Shown here: piece after piece, positions 21,678 through 31,738 of the stretch
Layout: the number at the start of each line of letters is the position of its first letter
How positions within the stretch are numbered: position 1 is the first letter of the stretch
From: Chlorocebus sabaeus
Lineage: Eukaryota; Chordata; Mammalia; Primates; Cercopithecidae
Assembly (NCBI RefSeq): GCF_047675955.1
Contig: NC_132930.1
Location: 48,423,832 to 48,487,831 of the forward strand
DNA: 64,000 nt
Direction: 5' to 3'
The notes under the pieces: model-generated
Databases searched by the model: none
What the model was told of the DNA's origin: nothing
The model's input: only the letters and a program-made list of their open reading frames with translations
Position numbers and translations under genes: made by a program

Positions 21678-21943
21678 TGGGCCGGGTGTGGTGGCTCACG
21701 CCTGTAATCCCAGCACTTTGGGAGGCCAAGGCGGGCAGATCATGAGATCAGGAGATTGAGACCATCCTGGCCAACATGGTGAAACCCCGTCTCTACTAAA
21801 AATACAAAAATTAGCTGGGCTGGGCGTGGTGGTGTGCACTTGTAATCCCAGCTACTCGGGAGGCTGAGGCAGGAGAATTGCTTGAACCCAAGAGGTGGAG
21901 ATTGCAGTGAGCCAAGATTGCACCACTGCACTCCAGCCTGGTG
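21678..21943 (+). mobile_element. Alu, 3'-truncated, plus orientation, inserted in L1
   Basis: GGCCGGGTGTGGTGGCTCAC through to CACTGCACTCCAGCCTGG, then L1 sequence resumes without a poly(A) tail. Confidence 0.9.
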
Positions 21944-22334
21944 TACATTGTGGTCTGTGCACACATGGATTACTATCACTCCTACTCAGCAACACAAAGG
22001 ACGCAACCGCTGACATGTGCAACAGGCATGGACTTCACAAGTGTCTGCAGAGAGTGAAACAAGCCAGACCCACCAGTGTCCACACTCCACCATCTGATGC
22101 CTATGGAGGCAACCCCCCCACACACGGTGACAAAAATCAGAGCAATGATTGTGCCCTGGGGTTGTGGATAACTCAGAAGGCACAAGGGGTCCCTTTCTGG
22201 GGCCATGGGGACGTTCCATACCTGGGCTTTAGTGGTTGTCACACGGAGGTACATTTATTAAGACTCACTGAGTAGCTTTTACTTGTATGTGCATTTTGGT
22301 GCATGTAATTTGTACCTCAGTTGAGAACGAGTCC

Positions 22335-22865
22335 AGCGAGATAACACAACCAACAAAACATCTCACATTCAAGACTCCCAGTGCCTCTCACTGGTGCGGA
22401 TGTGGAGCAGGTGGGCGGAAGCGGGTGCAGCCCCTTTAGCAAACCGTGTCTGCTGAGTGGACACGTGACCCAGCAATGCCACTCCTTGGCATCTTCCCAC
22501 AAAAAGATGATGTGTCTAGCAAGGGTCACCTCCCAGAGTGCTCATGGCAGCTTTACCTGGACACTGCCCGACGTCCACCAGCGTGAGAGGGGCTGGGCCA
22601 CTGTGCTGCTTCCGCTGGAGAGCACAGGCCTTAACCAGGCAAGACGTTGCCGTGCCAGGGCTGCCGAGTAACACTGAGCCACGGACCCACGCCATGTGGC
22701 CGGAGTGAGCCACTCTGATGATGACTGACCAGGATATTGACTGGGCAAGGCCAGGGGCTGGGAACAGTCTGTTTGGTGGTTACATGCGTGTTACACAGAA
22801 ATTCATTATGTGAACTTAGAATGTGTGTGCTCCGGTATGTTCTACTCAAGTTAAAAAGGAAAGAA
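22335..22865 (+). mobile_element. Second old L1 3' fragment
   Basis: GACCCAGCAATGCCACTCC, CCCACAAAAAGATG and a 3' end resembling that at 22.3 kb (TTACACAGAAATTCATTATG, TACTCAAGTTAAAAAGG). Heavily diverged. Confidence 0.55.
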
Positions 22866-23545
22866 CAGGACACAAGGCAAGAAAAGCCCCTGCACGTGAG
22901 GACGGTGGAGCCTGGGTGGCTCAGGAGCCCGGGGAGCAGTGTGTGGGGCACTGGGGCCACAGGGTCTGCTTCGGCCAAGGGCTGACCCAGGGATGGGCAC
23001 TCCAATGTGGAGCATGTGGGAATGTGGTGGGTTCCAGTCGGGTGCTGTAGAGGGGCCAGGGCAGCCACCATGGGGTAAGAGACAGGCTAAGGGGCACCAG
23101 GCTGGCCACAAGAGCTGGGATGGGCTGCTGGAGAGAACAGGTGTGGGCGGGGGGGGAAAGGCCAGTGGCTATAGCCTGCAGCCTCCTCAGCCCAAGCCTA
23201 GACTCAGCCCAAGCCGCAGGCCCAGGCTTGCTGGTGGCTGCAGCCTGAGCCCCCACACACCACAGACAACGGCCTGTGGGTTCCAGGAACCAGTGTCTGA
23301 GTCATACCCAGCTGCAAGCTGGGGCCTCCAGACACTGGGGCCATCATGCTTCAGGGCAGCGCCTGAGAGGAGGACTGCGCTCCTGGTGCGGTCCGGGCAG
23401 GAGTGGCCTCCAGCCAGCTTCTCAACCCCTGTAGCCGTGGTGCCAGAAGCGATGCACATGCCCGCCGTGCTGCCCAGGCCCCAGGGAGGAGCAGGACACA
23501 ACCCTCGGTGTTAGAAACGCACGGCAGCCTCGGCTCACACAGAAA
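22866..23545. other. Intergenic DNA 3' of MAEA
   Basis: GC-rich unique sequence; nothing recognised. MAEA transcription should end near 23545. Confidence 0.5.
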
Positions 23546-23563
23546 TGAGAAATAGAAAACCAT

Positions 23564-23569
23564 TTTATT
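23564..23569 (-). terminator. MAEA: MAEA poly(A) signal AATAAA
   Basis: Minus-strand AATAAA (plus TTTATT), about 940 nt after the stop codon, in an A/T-rich context (ATGCGAATAAAATGG). Cleavage is expected about 10-30 nt further, near 23540-23555. Confidence 0.8.
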
Positions 23570-23855
23570 CGCATGGTTTACATTTACAGTTTATTAGCTA
23601 GTCAACATCAACATGCAAAAATAAGCACTAACTACAAACCTCTACAATATGGTTCTCTGTCAACTACGATGGTTCATTTGTTTTGAAAAGTCATCAGTAC
23701 TTCTCTCAACTGAACGATTAATTTCTGTAATGGATAGTATTTGGACTCTACAGTTATGGAACCATCCGGCAAGGCCTCTGCAGAAACTTGGTCCTGTGGA
23801 TTTCCACGTTATACATTCTCAAAGCAGGAAGTAAGGCGGCACACGGAGGGTGTGA

Positions 23856-23937
23856 TATCGAAACTACGCACGTAGGAACACAGCCCCGTGATGTGGTATC
23901 GAAACTACGCACGTACGAACACAGTCCCGCGGACACG
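23856..23937 (-). repeat. 41-bp tandem duplication in MAEA 3' UTR
   Basis: Two head-to-tail copies start TATCGAAACTACGCACGTA at 23856 and 23897 and differ at a few positions. They are unusually CpG-rich for a 3' UTR. Confidence 0.92.
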
Positions 23938-24510
23938 GCCCGCGAGGCAGGTGGGCGTCCTCGAAGCCAGCCCCTGACGGTGGCGGCGCCAGGCGTTTTG
24001 GCAGCAGCTCTCGAATGAAGCCGTGAGTGTCCCTTGTGGCGCAGCATCGCGGGTCACTGCAGGTCAGTCCAGTGCCACTGCCACCTTCCCCGGCCGGGCC
24101 GGGGCCAACGGGAGGTGGTGAAGGACCAGCCCGTTCTCCAAGTCTCATCGTTCACAGAAGGAAAGAAACTGAAAACACAGGGAAATCATGGACTCCTATA
24201 TTTTAAACGTTCTAAAGTTTCCCTCAGTGTTTAGGTCAGTCTTTAAAGAAAAGTTTCCTTCGAAAGTTGAAAGTACTTTTCAGAAGCATCAAATGGTTGA
24301 CGTGTTACAAAATCCTACCAATCAAAATGCTGTTTTCAAACTTATGACACCTTATTTTCTCTCTTCCTAAGAGCATTTATCGGTGCTCACTCATCTTTGG
24401 TCGCAAGAAACAGAAACGCCGAGGCAGGCTGGAGCGCGAGGCAGGAGGAAGGCGCGGCCTCCCTGCCCGCTGCAGCCCGTCCCCGAGGCGTGCGCTTGGC
24501 GACGTGGGGC

Positions 24511-24606
24511 CTACATGATGTATACCTTCTCGGCTTGTGAGAAGTGGAAGACTTCTTTGGTTCTCGGGCAAACGACTTTATCATCTTGACGGATAGAAAG
24601 CAGAGA
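24511..24606 (-). CDS. MAEA: MAEA exon 9, C-terminus
   Basis: Acceptor TTTTTCAG precedes TCTCTGCTTTC. It encodes the final 31 residues SLLSIRQDDKVVCPRTKEVF to AEKVYIM and stop TAG at 24513-24511. The VVCPRTKEVF segment is the C-terminal part of the RING-like fold, and the conserved final aromatic-containing tail is known to matter for CTLH ligase activity. 96 bp including the stop. Confidence 0.97.
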   Translation of the reverse strand, partial: SLLSIRQDDKVVCPRTKEVFHFSQAEKVYIM

Positions 24607-24940
24607 CTGAAAAACAAAACCAGGAATGCGTTAAGGCAAGCGAATACAACGTAAACAGACTTCCATGGAAAATCCCCACAACGAACCACCAGGGAATCAC
24701 TCACCCTCTCGGGCAAAGTTGCTTCCCAAAGGCACACTTGCCAAAGAAATCCCGGGGCCACCCCGCCTGTCCTTCCCGCCCCTGATCCATTTCGAATGAA
24801 GCTAAGGCAGGGTGGGCAAGAGGACAGCCCTGTTCCGATGGCAACGTGTGCCAGCCTGGACCCCCTGCCCTACCCACCCCACACAGCCCTGTTCCAATGG
24901 CAACACGTGCCAGCCTGGCCCCCCGCCCTGCCCCCCTCAC

Positions 24941-25136
24941 ATTGTAGCCGTAGACGTAGCCGTTGGGCAGCATCATGGGCGGGTTGTTCTCGTTCATCAC
25001 GTCGCCGGAGATCTTGCAGACCAGGCGGGAGTTGGCACAGTGGGCCATGGGCAGGGGCTGCGCCAGCTTGTTCAGGGAGCGGCTGCACACGGGGCAGTCG
25101 GGGCTCTTGGAGCTGCCGTCCTCTTTGTAGCACTGT
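24941..25136 (-). CDS. MAEA: MAEA exon 8, RING-like domain
   Basis: Acceptor GCACAG precedes ACAGTGCTAC and the exon ends GGCTACAAT with donor GTGAGG. It encodes 65 residues plus a leading base: [20 protein letters not shown], then [20 protein letters not shown], then [20 protein letters not shown] and VYGYN. The cysteine/histidine pattern CPVC..H C....C is the atypical RING (gRING) shared with RMND5 proteins. Phase 2 to 0. Confidence 0.97.
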
Positions 25137-25639
25137 CTGTGCGTTGGGTCAAGGAAGGGTTGGGGACCACCCAGGGTGAGCCGAGCCCCCTTGTGGCCAC
25201 TCTACCCCGGGCTGCATGCCATTCTGGCTATGTGAGCACCGTGCAGACCACACGGGGTATCCTTCAAGGCAAAGGAAGTGCTGCACTTGACAGCTAAACA
25301 GCCCCCCCGAGGCCTGGGGGAGACAAGAAGCCCGCACCTTCCCGCCCCGGCCTCCTGCGCCAGGACCACATGCACACAGCGGCTGCGTCGCCCACCGCCC
25401 TCTCCCCCGCCACACAACCTCTCCAGGCAGGACAAGAGCCACCCCGCAGGGATGTTCTGCTGGCACCGAGGAACAGGCAGTGGGCAAGCACACCAGCCCT
25501 CCCCCTCAGAGTTCCACAGAGGGGACAAGGGAGGGGGCCTGAGTCTCATTCATATCCCAGCACAGCCAGGAATCAGCGCAATCCCGAAACACTCACTGCC
25601 TTCTGGGCCTGAGTCAGGTCACACGAGAGACATTCACAG

Positions 25640-26815
25640 GCGGGGACAGAGTCAGTCACAGGTGAGGGCAGAGTCAGTTGTAGGAGGACAGTCAGTCACA
25701 GGTGGGGGCAGAGTCAGCCACAGGTGGGGATAAAGTCAGTCACAGGTGAGAGCAGAGTCAGGTGCAAGAGAACAGTCAGGGCAGAGTCCGTCACAGGCTG
25801 ACAGTCACAGGCAGGGGCCGATTCAGTCACAGGCAGGACAGAGTCAGTCACAGGCAGGGACAGAGTCAGTCACAGGCAGGGGCAGAGTCAGTCACGGGTG
25901 GGATGGAGTGAATCACAGGCAGGGACAGAGTCAGTCACAGGTAGGGGCAGAGTCACAGGCAGGACAGAGTCCGTCACAGGCAGGGAAGAGTCAGTCACTG
26001 GTTGGGAGAGTCAGTCACAGGCAGGGACAGTCAGGCACAGGCAGGGGCAGAGTCAGGCACAGGTTGGGAGAGTCAGTCACAGGCAGGGACAGAGTCAGTC
26101 ACAGGTGAGACAGTCACAGGCAGGGACAGAGTCAGTCACAGACAGGGACAGAGTCAGTCACAGACAGGGGCAGAGTCAGGCACAGGTTGGGAGAGTCAGT
26201 CACAGGCAGGGACAGAGTCAGTCACAGGTGAGAGTCACAGGCAAGGACAGAGTCAGTCACAGGCAGGGACAGAGTCAGTCACAAGCAGGGACAGAGTCAG
26301 TCACAGGCAGGGACAGAGTCAGTCACAGACAGGGGCAGAGTCAGTCACGGGTGGGATGGAGTGAATCACAGGCAGGGACAGACTCAGTCGCAGGCAGGGG
26401 CAGAGTCTGTCACAGGCAGGAAGAAGTCAGTTGCAGGTGGGACAGAGTCAGTTACAGAAAGGAATCAGTCAAAGGCGGGACAGAGTCAGTCACAGGCAGG
26501 GCCACAGTGAGTCGCAGGTGGGAAGAAGTCAGTTGCAGGTGGGACACAGTCAGTCACAGGAAGGAATGAGTCACAGGCAGGACAGAGTCAGTCACAGGTG
26601 GGGACAGAGTCAGCCGCAGGCAGGAGCAGTGAGTCACAGGCAGGAACTGAGTGAGTCACAGGTGGGACAGAGTCACAGGCGGGACGGAGTCAGTCACAGG
26701 CAGGCAGAGAGTCAGTCGCAGGCAGGGGCAGAGTCACAGGCAGACAGAGTCGGTCACAGGCGGGACAGAATCAGTCACAGGCGGGGGCCAAGTCAGTCAC
26801 AGGCAAGGTTCTTGG
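25640..26815. repeat. ~22-bp minisatellite, MAEA intron 7
   Basis: About 1.2 kb of imperfect tandem copies of GGGACAGAGTCAGTCACAGGCA with insertions and shortened units, occupying over half of intron 7 (25137-27179). The plus strand lacks stops in two frames, giving repetitive SQSQAG/TESVTGRD open frames, which are compositional. Likely a polymorphic VNTR. Confidence 0.95.
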
Positions 26816-27179
26816 TAATCACATGCGGAAACTATTCTGAATGGTAATCTCCCAGCCACCAGAACACATCAGAGTCAGGCTTTTAGATCAATGCTCAGTG
26901 CCCATGGCAGCATCTGAGATGAGGAGAGAGAGAGGAAGGGCGCCACTTCCCAGAGTGAAGGCTGTGTGACGCATCCAAGGCCCCTCAACACGGCCCCACC
27001 CCGACCATCTAGACACTGTGCAGGTGCAGCACGCAGAAGCCCGGGTCTGTCTGTGGTGGGAGGACAAGGGTGGCAAGGTGCAGGGTCAGTGTGTTAAAAT
27101 GTGCAGGGTCAGTGTGTCAAAATGTGACCGAAGACGCGAACCCCAGGCCAAGCTGCACTGTGCACAGGAGACAGGATAC

Positions 27180-27313
27180 GGTGTCTTGATGGCTGAGAGG
27201 CCAGCCTGCAGGGTGAGGGTGAACACAGAGTTGTTTCCCAGCTGGTGTAGTCGGTAGTTGTCGTACCGGAACTGCTGGATCAGCATCCGCCACCGTGCAG
27301 GGTCCAGGAGGTC
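27180..27313 (-). CDS. MAEA: MAEA exon 7, CRA region
   Basis: Acceptor TTCCAG precedes GACCTCCTGG. It encodes DLLDPARWRMLIQQFRYDNY and RLHQLGNNSVFTLTLQAGLS, then AIKT and the first two bases of a Pro codon. The donor is ACC|GTATCC, a poor match to consensus. 134 bp, phase 0 to 2. This is the end of the CRA domain, which mediates CTLH subunit contacts. Confidence 0.97.
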
Positions 27314-27504
27314 CTGGAAGACAGAGGGCAGAGGGTGCTGGGGATGCTCCCAGGGAAGCTCCTGGGACAGCTTAAAAACGTGGGCCATGGTGGGGCAGGT
27401 GCCATCGGCCCACAGCCATCCCCCAATGACCCACACACTCTGTGCTAAGGGTCAGCACAAAGCATAACTCCCTCAAGTGCTGACTGAAACACACAGTGGG
27501 ATTG

Positions 27505-28675
27505 AGTGCTGACTTAACTCTGATTTCAACATGCTGTAGGATGAGTGCTGACTTAACTCTGATTTCAACACGCTATAGGGCCAGTGCTGACTTAACTCTC
27601 TGATTGCAACACACTGCAAGGCCAGTGCTGACTTAACTCTCTGATTTCAACATGCTGCAGGACAAGTGCTGACTTAACTCTGATTTCAACATGCTGTGGG
27701 ACGAGTGCTGACTTAACTCTCTGATTTCAACATGCTGCAGGATGAGTGCTAACTTAACTCTGATTTCAACACACTGCAGGATGAGTGCTGACTTAACTCT
27801 GATTTCAACACACTGCAGGATGAGTGCTGACTTAACTCTGATTTCAACACGCTGAAGGATGAGTGCTGACTTAACTCTGATTTCGACATGCTGCAGGATG
27901 AGTACTGACTTAACTCTGATTTTACCATGCTGACAGATGAGTGCTGACTTAACTGATTTCAACACACTGCAGGATGAGTGCTGACTTAACTCTGATTTCA
28001 ACATGCTATGGGGCCAGTGCTGACTTAACTCTCTGATTTCAACACGCTGTGAGGCCAGTGCTGACTTAACACTCTGATTTCAACACGCTGCGGGACAAGT
28101 GCTGACTTAACTCTCCAATTTCAACATGCTGAGGGACAAGTGCTGACTTAACTCTCCAATTTCAACATGCTGTGGGATGAGTGCTGACTTAACTCTGACT
28201 TCAACATGCTGCGGGATGAGTGCTGACTTAACTCTGATTTCAACACGCTGCGGGATGAGTGCTGACTTAACTCTGATTTCGACATGCTGCAGGATGAGTA
28301 CTGACTTAACTCTGATTTTACCATGCTACGGGGCCAGTGCTGACTTAACTCTCTGATTTCAACACGCTGTGAGGCCAGTGCTGACTTAACTCTCTGATTT
28401 CAACATGCTGAGGGACAAGTGCTGACTTAACTCTCCAATTTCAACATGCTGTGGGATGAGTGCTGACTTAACTCTGATTTCAACATGCTGCAGGACCAGT
28501 ACTGACTTAACTCTGATTTCAACACACTACAGGGCCAGTGCTGACTTAACTCTGCGATTTCAACACAACGTGGGGCCAGTGCTAACTCTGTGGTTTGAGC
28601 ACACTGTAGGGTCAGTGCTGACTTAACTCTGTGATTTCAACAAGCTGCGGGGCTGGTGCTGACTTAACTCTGCTG
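27505..28675. repeat. ~39-bp minisatellite, MAEA intron 6
   Basis: About 30 imperfect copies of a unit beginning GTGCTGACTTAACTCTGATT and ending in ATGCTGCAGGATGA; unit length 37-41 bp. Local blocks of near-identical units (for example around 27.8-28.0 and 28.2-28.3 kb) suggest repeated segmental copying. Confidence 0.95.
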
Positions 28676-29814
28676 CGCACTATGACAAAAATGGACTCAC
28701 AGAGTAGGAAGGACAGCTCAGTGCAGAGAGCACCTCAGAGCATCAGGTGTAAAAACTTACTTTAGAGAAATCATGTATAAAACGGAAAATAGCCAGTCCA
28801 TGTTAGGTTAAAGCATCACAGAACAGAAAATTAAACCTTATTAATGTCTGTCCCTAAATAACCTCAGGTTTAGACTTGGAGAGAGAACATGTGTGAGCAC
28901 AGGAGAGAAAAACCTTTACATCAACCCAGAAAGGCCGCTCAGTCTCTAGCTTGGGGGGAGACGGCCACACCTGGAGGGAGGGGAGGTGGTCATCAGGGGA
29001 CATCATCCATCAGTCTCCATAAGCTTCTCAGTCTCAGTTTAGGGTAAATGACACTTAAATCCAACATTTTGAAAGGCTGTTTTTAATCTCATTTTTGTAT
29101 AAAAATCAAAGTCTACAACAGAGGAAGCCCACAGTCCAGAAGGTCCTCACTGAGAAGGAACAGCTCCTGGCACCCTCACTCCCCAGGACTGGTTGCCTCT
29201 GGGCCTCTGGCGGCTTCCGCCATTCTCTGAACAAAACGCTTCCTCCTGTTTCTTGCCTGACCCATGGCAACGGGGCCCATGTTCTTGCCACGAGACATGG
29301 TTTTGCCCCCTGAATCTGGCAACTGATGAGCCTTGGGGCTGGAACTGCCTGCCTCCCTCTTTACCACACTGCAGGGCTGCGTCCGGCGAGAGGTGCACGC
29401 CCCACCTGGCCTAGGTCCAAAGTCTCAGCCCCCTGTATCTGTCAGCCTTTCTTGCATTTCTAACAAAATCCTCTCCAGAGCAAGCGAGAGAAACAAGGTG
29501 CCAACTCACAATCTGGGAAGCTTAGACTCCACCCCTGAAGATCCTCCTGACCTAATGATGGTTTATTATGAGATGTCCCAGACGCCTGAGATCCAGGAGA
29601 ATTCAGGCTGAGAAAGCTTCCAGCAGCTTTCAGAAGGCAGCAGGTCTAGGTCTGCCCAGGGCTTTGCAGTCCCTACAGGGTGGTGGGTGGGGGCTGCTGG
29701 GAAACACCCCCGCCTCTGACAGAGACCGGCGCCAGGCTCAAAGAACAAACTGTCAACTCCAGGAGGTTTCATCCGCTTCCCCCTTTTCCAGGAACTGAAA
29801 CTGTTCCCAGCGTG
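28676..29814 (-). other. MAEA intron 6 unique segment between two VNTRs
   Basis: Includes moderately AT-rich unique sequence at 28,680-29,110. No exon, Alu or other repeat recognised. Confidence 0.5.
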
Positions 29815-30530
29815 ATGAGCACAGGGGTGGGTGCAGGGGTGGGCACATGGTGGGCATGGCAGTGGGTGCAGGGGTGGGCACATGGTGGGCATGCGGGTGG
29901 GTGCAGGAGTGGGCACACGGTGGGCACGGCGGTGGGTGCAGGGGTGGGCACATGGTGGGCACGGCAGTGGGTGCAGGGGTGGGCACATGGTGGGCATGCG
30001 GGTGGTTGCAGGGGTGGGCACACGGTGGGCACGGCGGTGGGTGCAGGGGTGGGCACATGGTGGGCACGGCAGTGGGTGCAGGGGTGGGCACACAGTGGGC
30101 ATGCGGGTGGGTGCAGGGGTGGGCACACGGTGGGCACGCGGTGGGTGCAGGGGTGGGCACACGGTGGGCACGGCGGTGGGTGCAGGGGTGGGCACATGGT
30201 GGGCACGGCAGTGGGTGCAGGGGTGGGCACACGGGCATGCGGGTGGGTGCAGGGGTGGGCACACGGTGGGCATGGCGGTGGGTGCAGGGGTGGGCACATG
30301 GTGGGCACGGCAGTGGGTGCAGGGGTGGGCACACGGGCACGGGAGTGGGTATGGGGTGGGTACACAGTGGGCACGGTGGTGGGTGCAGGGGTGAGCACAC
30401 GGGCATGTGAGGGTGCAGGGGTGGGTACACAGTGGGCACAGAGGTGGGTGCAAGAGTGGGCACACGGCACGGGGTGGGTGCAGGGGTGGGCACACGGTGG
30501 GTGCAGGGGTGGGCACGGGTGCAGAGCGGA
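29815..30530. repeat. ~35-bp G-rich minisatellite, MAEA intron 6
   Basis: About 20 copies of GTGGGTGCAGGGGTGGGCAC plus ATGGTGGGCA.GCGG. Every unit has several GGG runs on the plus strand (the MAEA template strand), so G-quadruplex formation is plausible. Both strands are open in several frames over more than 500 bp purely from composition. Confidence 0.96.
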
Positions 30531-30819
30531 GCCACTCACCCGGGAGCAGCTGGCTGCTGGGTTGGAGCCAGGTCTGAGCACAGGGTGCTGGTTAGTGATG
30601 GCAGAACCCCCACCCCTACCCCAGTGACCACGGAGACTTGGAGGCTCCAATATGTACAGGTAAAATACAAAGCGTGAGGACCACGGAAACCACAGAAGAT
30701 GGTGCAGCCTAACACCTGACTCGGGCTGCAGAGAAAGGAGAACCAGGGAAACGGGCAAGGAAGCTGGGCCCTGGCTGAACACGCCAGGCTTAAAAGCTTC
30801 CTGAACCTTTCTCATTCAA

Positions 30820-31117
30820 CTTTTTTTTTGGAGACAGGGTCCCGCTCTGTCACCCAGGCTGGAGTGCAGTGGCACAATCTCGGCTCACTGCAGCCTCAAC
30901 CTTCTGGGTTCAAGTGATCCTCCCACCTCAGCCTCCCGGGTAGCTGGACTACAGGCAGGTGCTACCATGCCCAGCTAATTTACAAAAAAATTTTTTTTGT
31001 AGAGATAGGGTGTCACTATGTTGCCCAGGCTGGTCTCAAACTCCTGGGCTCAAGTGATCCTCCCACCTCAGCCTCCCAAAGTGCTGGGATTCCAGGGGTG
31101 AGCCGCCACACACAGCC
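30820..31117 (-). mobile_element. Alu (old, J/S-type), minus orientation
   Basis: T9 head, GGAGACAGGGTCCCGCTCTG, second arm from about 31000, ending CCGCCACACACAGCC. Confidence 0.92.
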
Positions 31118-31304
31118 CTGATTCAAAATTCTTATGAGCAAAATGGGAATCGAACAAGAAAAGCCTGTCTTGGCAGGCTGGACAGGCCGTGTGGCTGGGA
31201 CAGGGCCCTCACGTCCTGCCCCGTGTATGGCAGCAGTTACAGACCAGAGACATACCCTGGATCCCCACCCCATCACGACACCGACCCGCGGACGCAGGCC
31301 CTAC

Positions 31305-31413
31305 CTTGTACGGGGAGATGTGCGTGTCGGGCGGGAAGGCCAGCATGCCCATGGCCTGGCGCACCTCGTCCAGCTGGCTCCCTTCTGCTTGGCTGAAGTG
31401 CTTTCTCGCGTGT
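31305..31413 (-). CDS. MAEA: MAEA exon 6
   Basis: Acceptor TTTTTTAG precedes ACACGCGAG; the leading A completes an Arg codon split as AG|A. It encodes [20 protein letters not shown] and [16 protein letters not shown] and ends with donor GTAGGG. 109 bp, phase 2 to 0. An Alu begins 40 bp upstream of the acceptor. Confidence 0.97.
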
Positions 31414-31452
31414 CTAAAAAACAACATTTTGGCACATGTAAGTTTGCGTTTT

Positions 31453-31738
31453 TATTTTAATTTTTAGAGACAGGGTCTTACTCTGTCACCCAGGCTGGAG
31501 TGCAGTGGCACAGTCACAGCTCACTGTAGCCTCGAACTCCCGGGCTCAGGCGATCCTCCCAGGAAGCTGAGACCGCAGATGTGCGGCACCACGCCCAGCT
31601 AATGTAAAAAACGTCTTATTAGAGACAGAGTCTCGCTGTGTTGCCCAGGCTGGTCTCCAGCTCCTGGGCTCAAGCCATCTTCGTGCCCCAGCCTCCCAAA
31701 GTGCTGGGATTATAGGCATGACCCACTGTACCCGGCCT
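31453..31738 (-). mobile_element. Alu (J-type), minus orientation, near MAEA exon 6
   Basis: TTTTAGAGACAGGGTCTTAC to CCCACTGTACCCGGCC. It lies 40 bp upstream of the exon 6 acceptor, so its reversed A-tail/T-tract overlaps the branchpoint neighbourhood. Confidence 0.92.

Larger units (their letters stand above)
19080..22325 (+). mobile_element. Fragmented old L1 (L1M-type), plus orientation
   Basis: Diagnostic L1 ORF2/3'-UTR phrases appear in order: TCTTTAAGATGGTAAAAG and GAAAATGATGCCAG (19.3-19.5 kb); TATTCATGGGTTGAGGACTC (about 19.85 kb); AAAATCCCAGCACAC (20.3 kb); GGTTTCAAGACTTGCC; AACCCAAATGTCCATCAAG (21.65 kb); and GTGCATGTAATTTGTACCTC (22.3 kb). It is broken by three Alus and one MLT1 LTR. 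There is no intact reading frame; it is a dead copy. Confidence 0.8.
23550..24510 (-). other. MAEA: MAEA 3' UTR
   Basis: Continuous sequence after the TAG at 24511 without further ORF. It is AT-rich near 24,150-24,370 and near its end, and GC-rich in the middle. Its length (about 960 nt) fits the size I expect for the human mRNA. It contains a 41-bp tandem duplication at 23856-23937. Confidence 0.85.

Noticed and set aside
25746..26847. Open frames encoding SQSQAG/TESVTGRD repeats
   Set aside because: Translation of the 22-bp intron 7 minisatellite; no start context, no homology known to me.
29566..30815. Several open frames over 180-348 codons on both strands
   Set aside because: Created by the G-rich 35-bp array. 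Opposite-strand frames are equally long, the mark of composition rather than coding.
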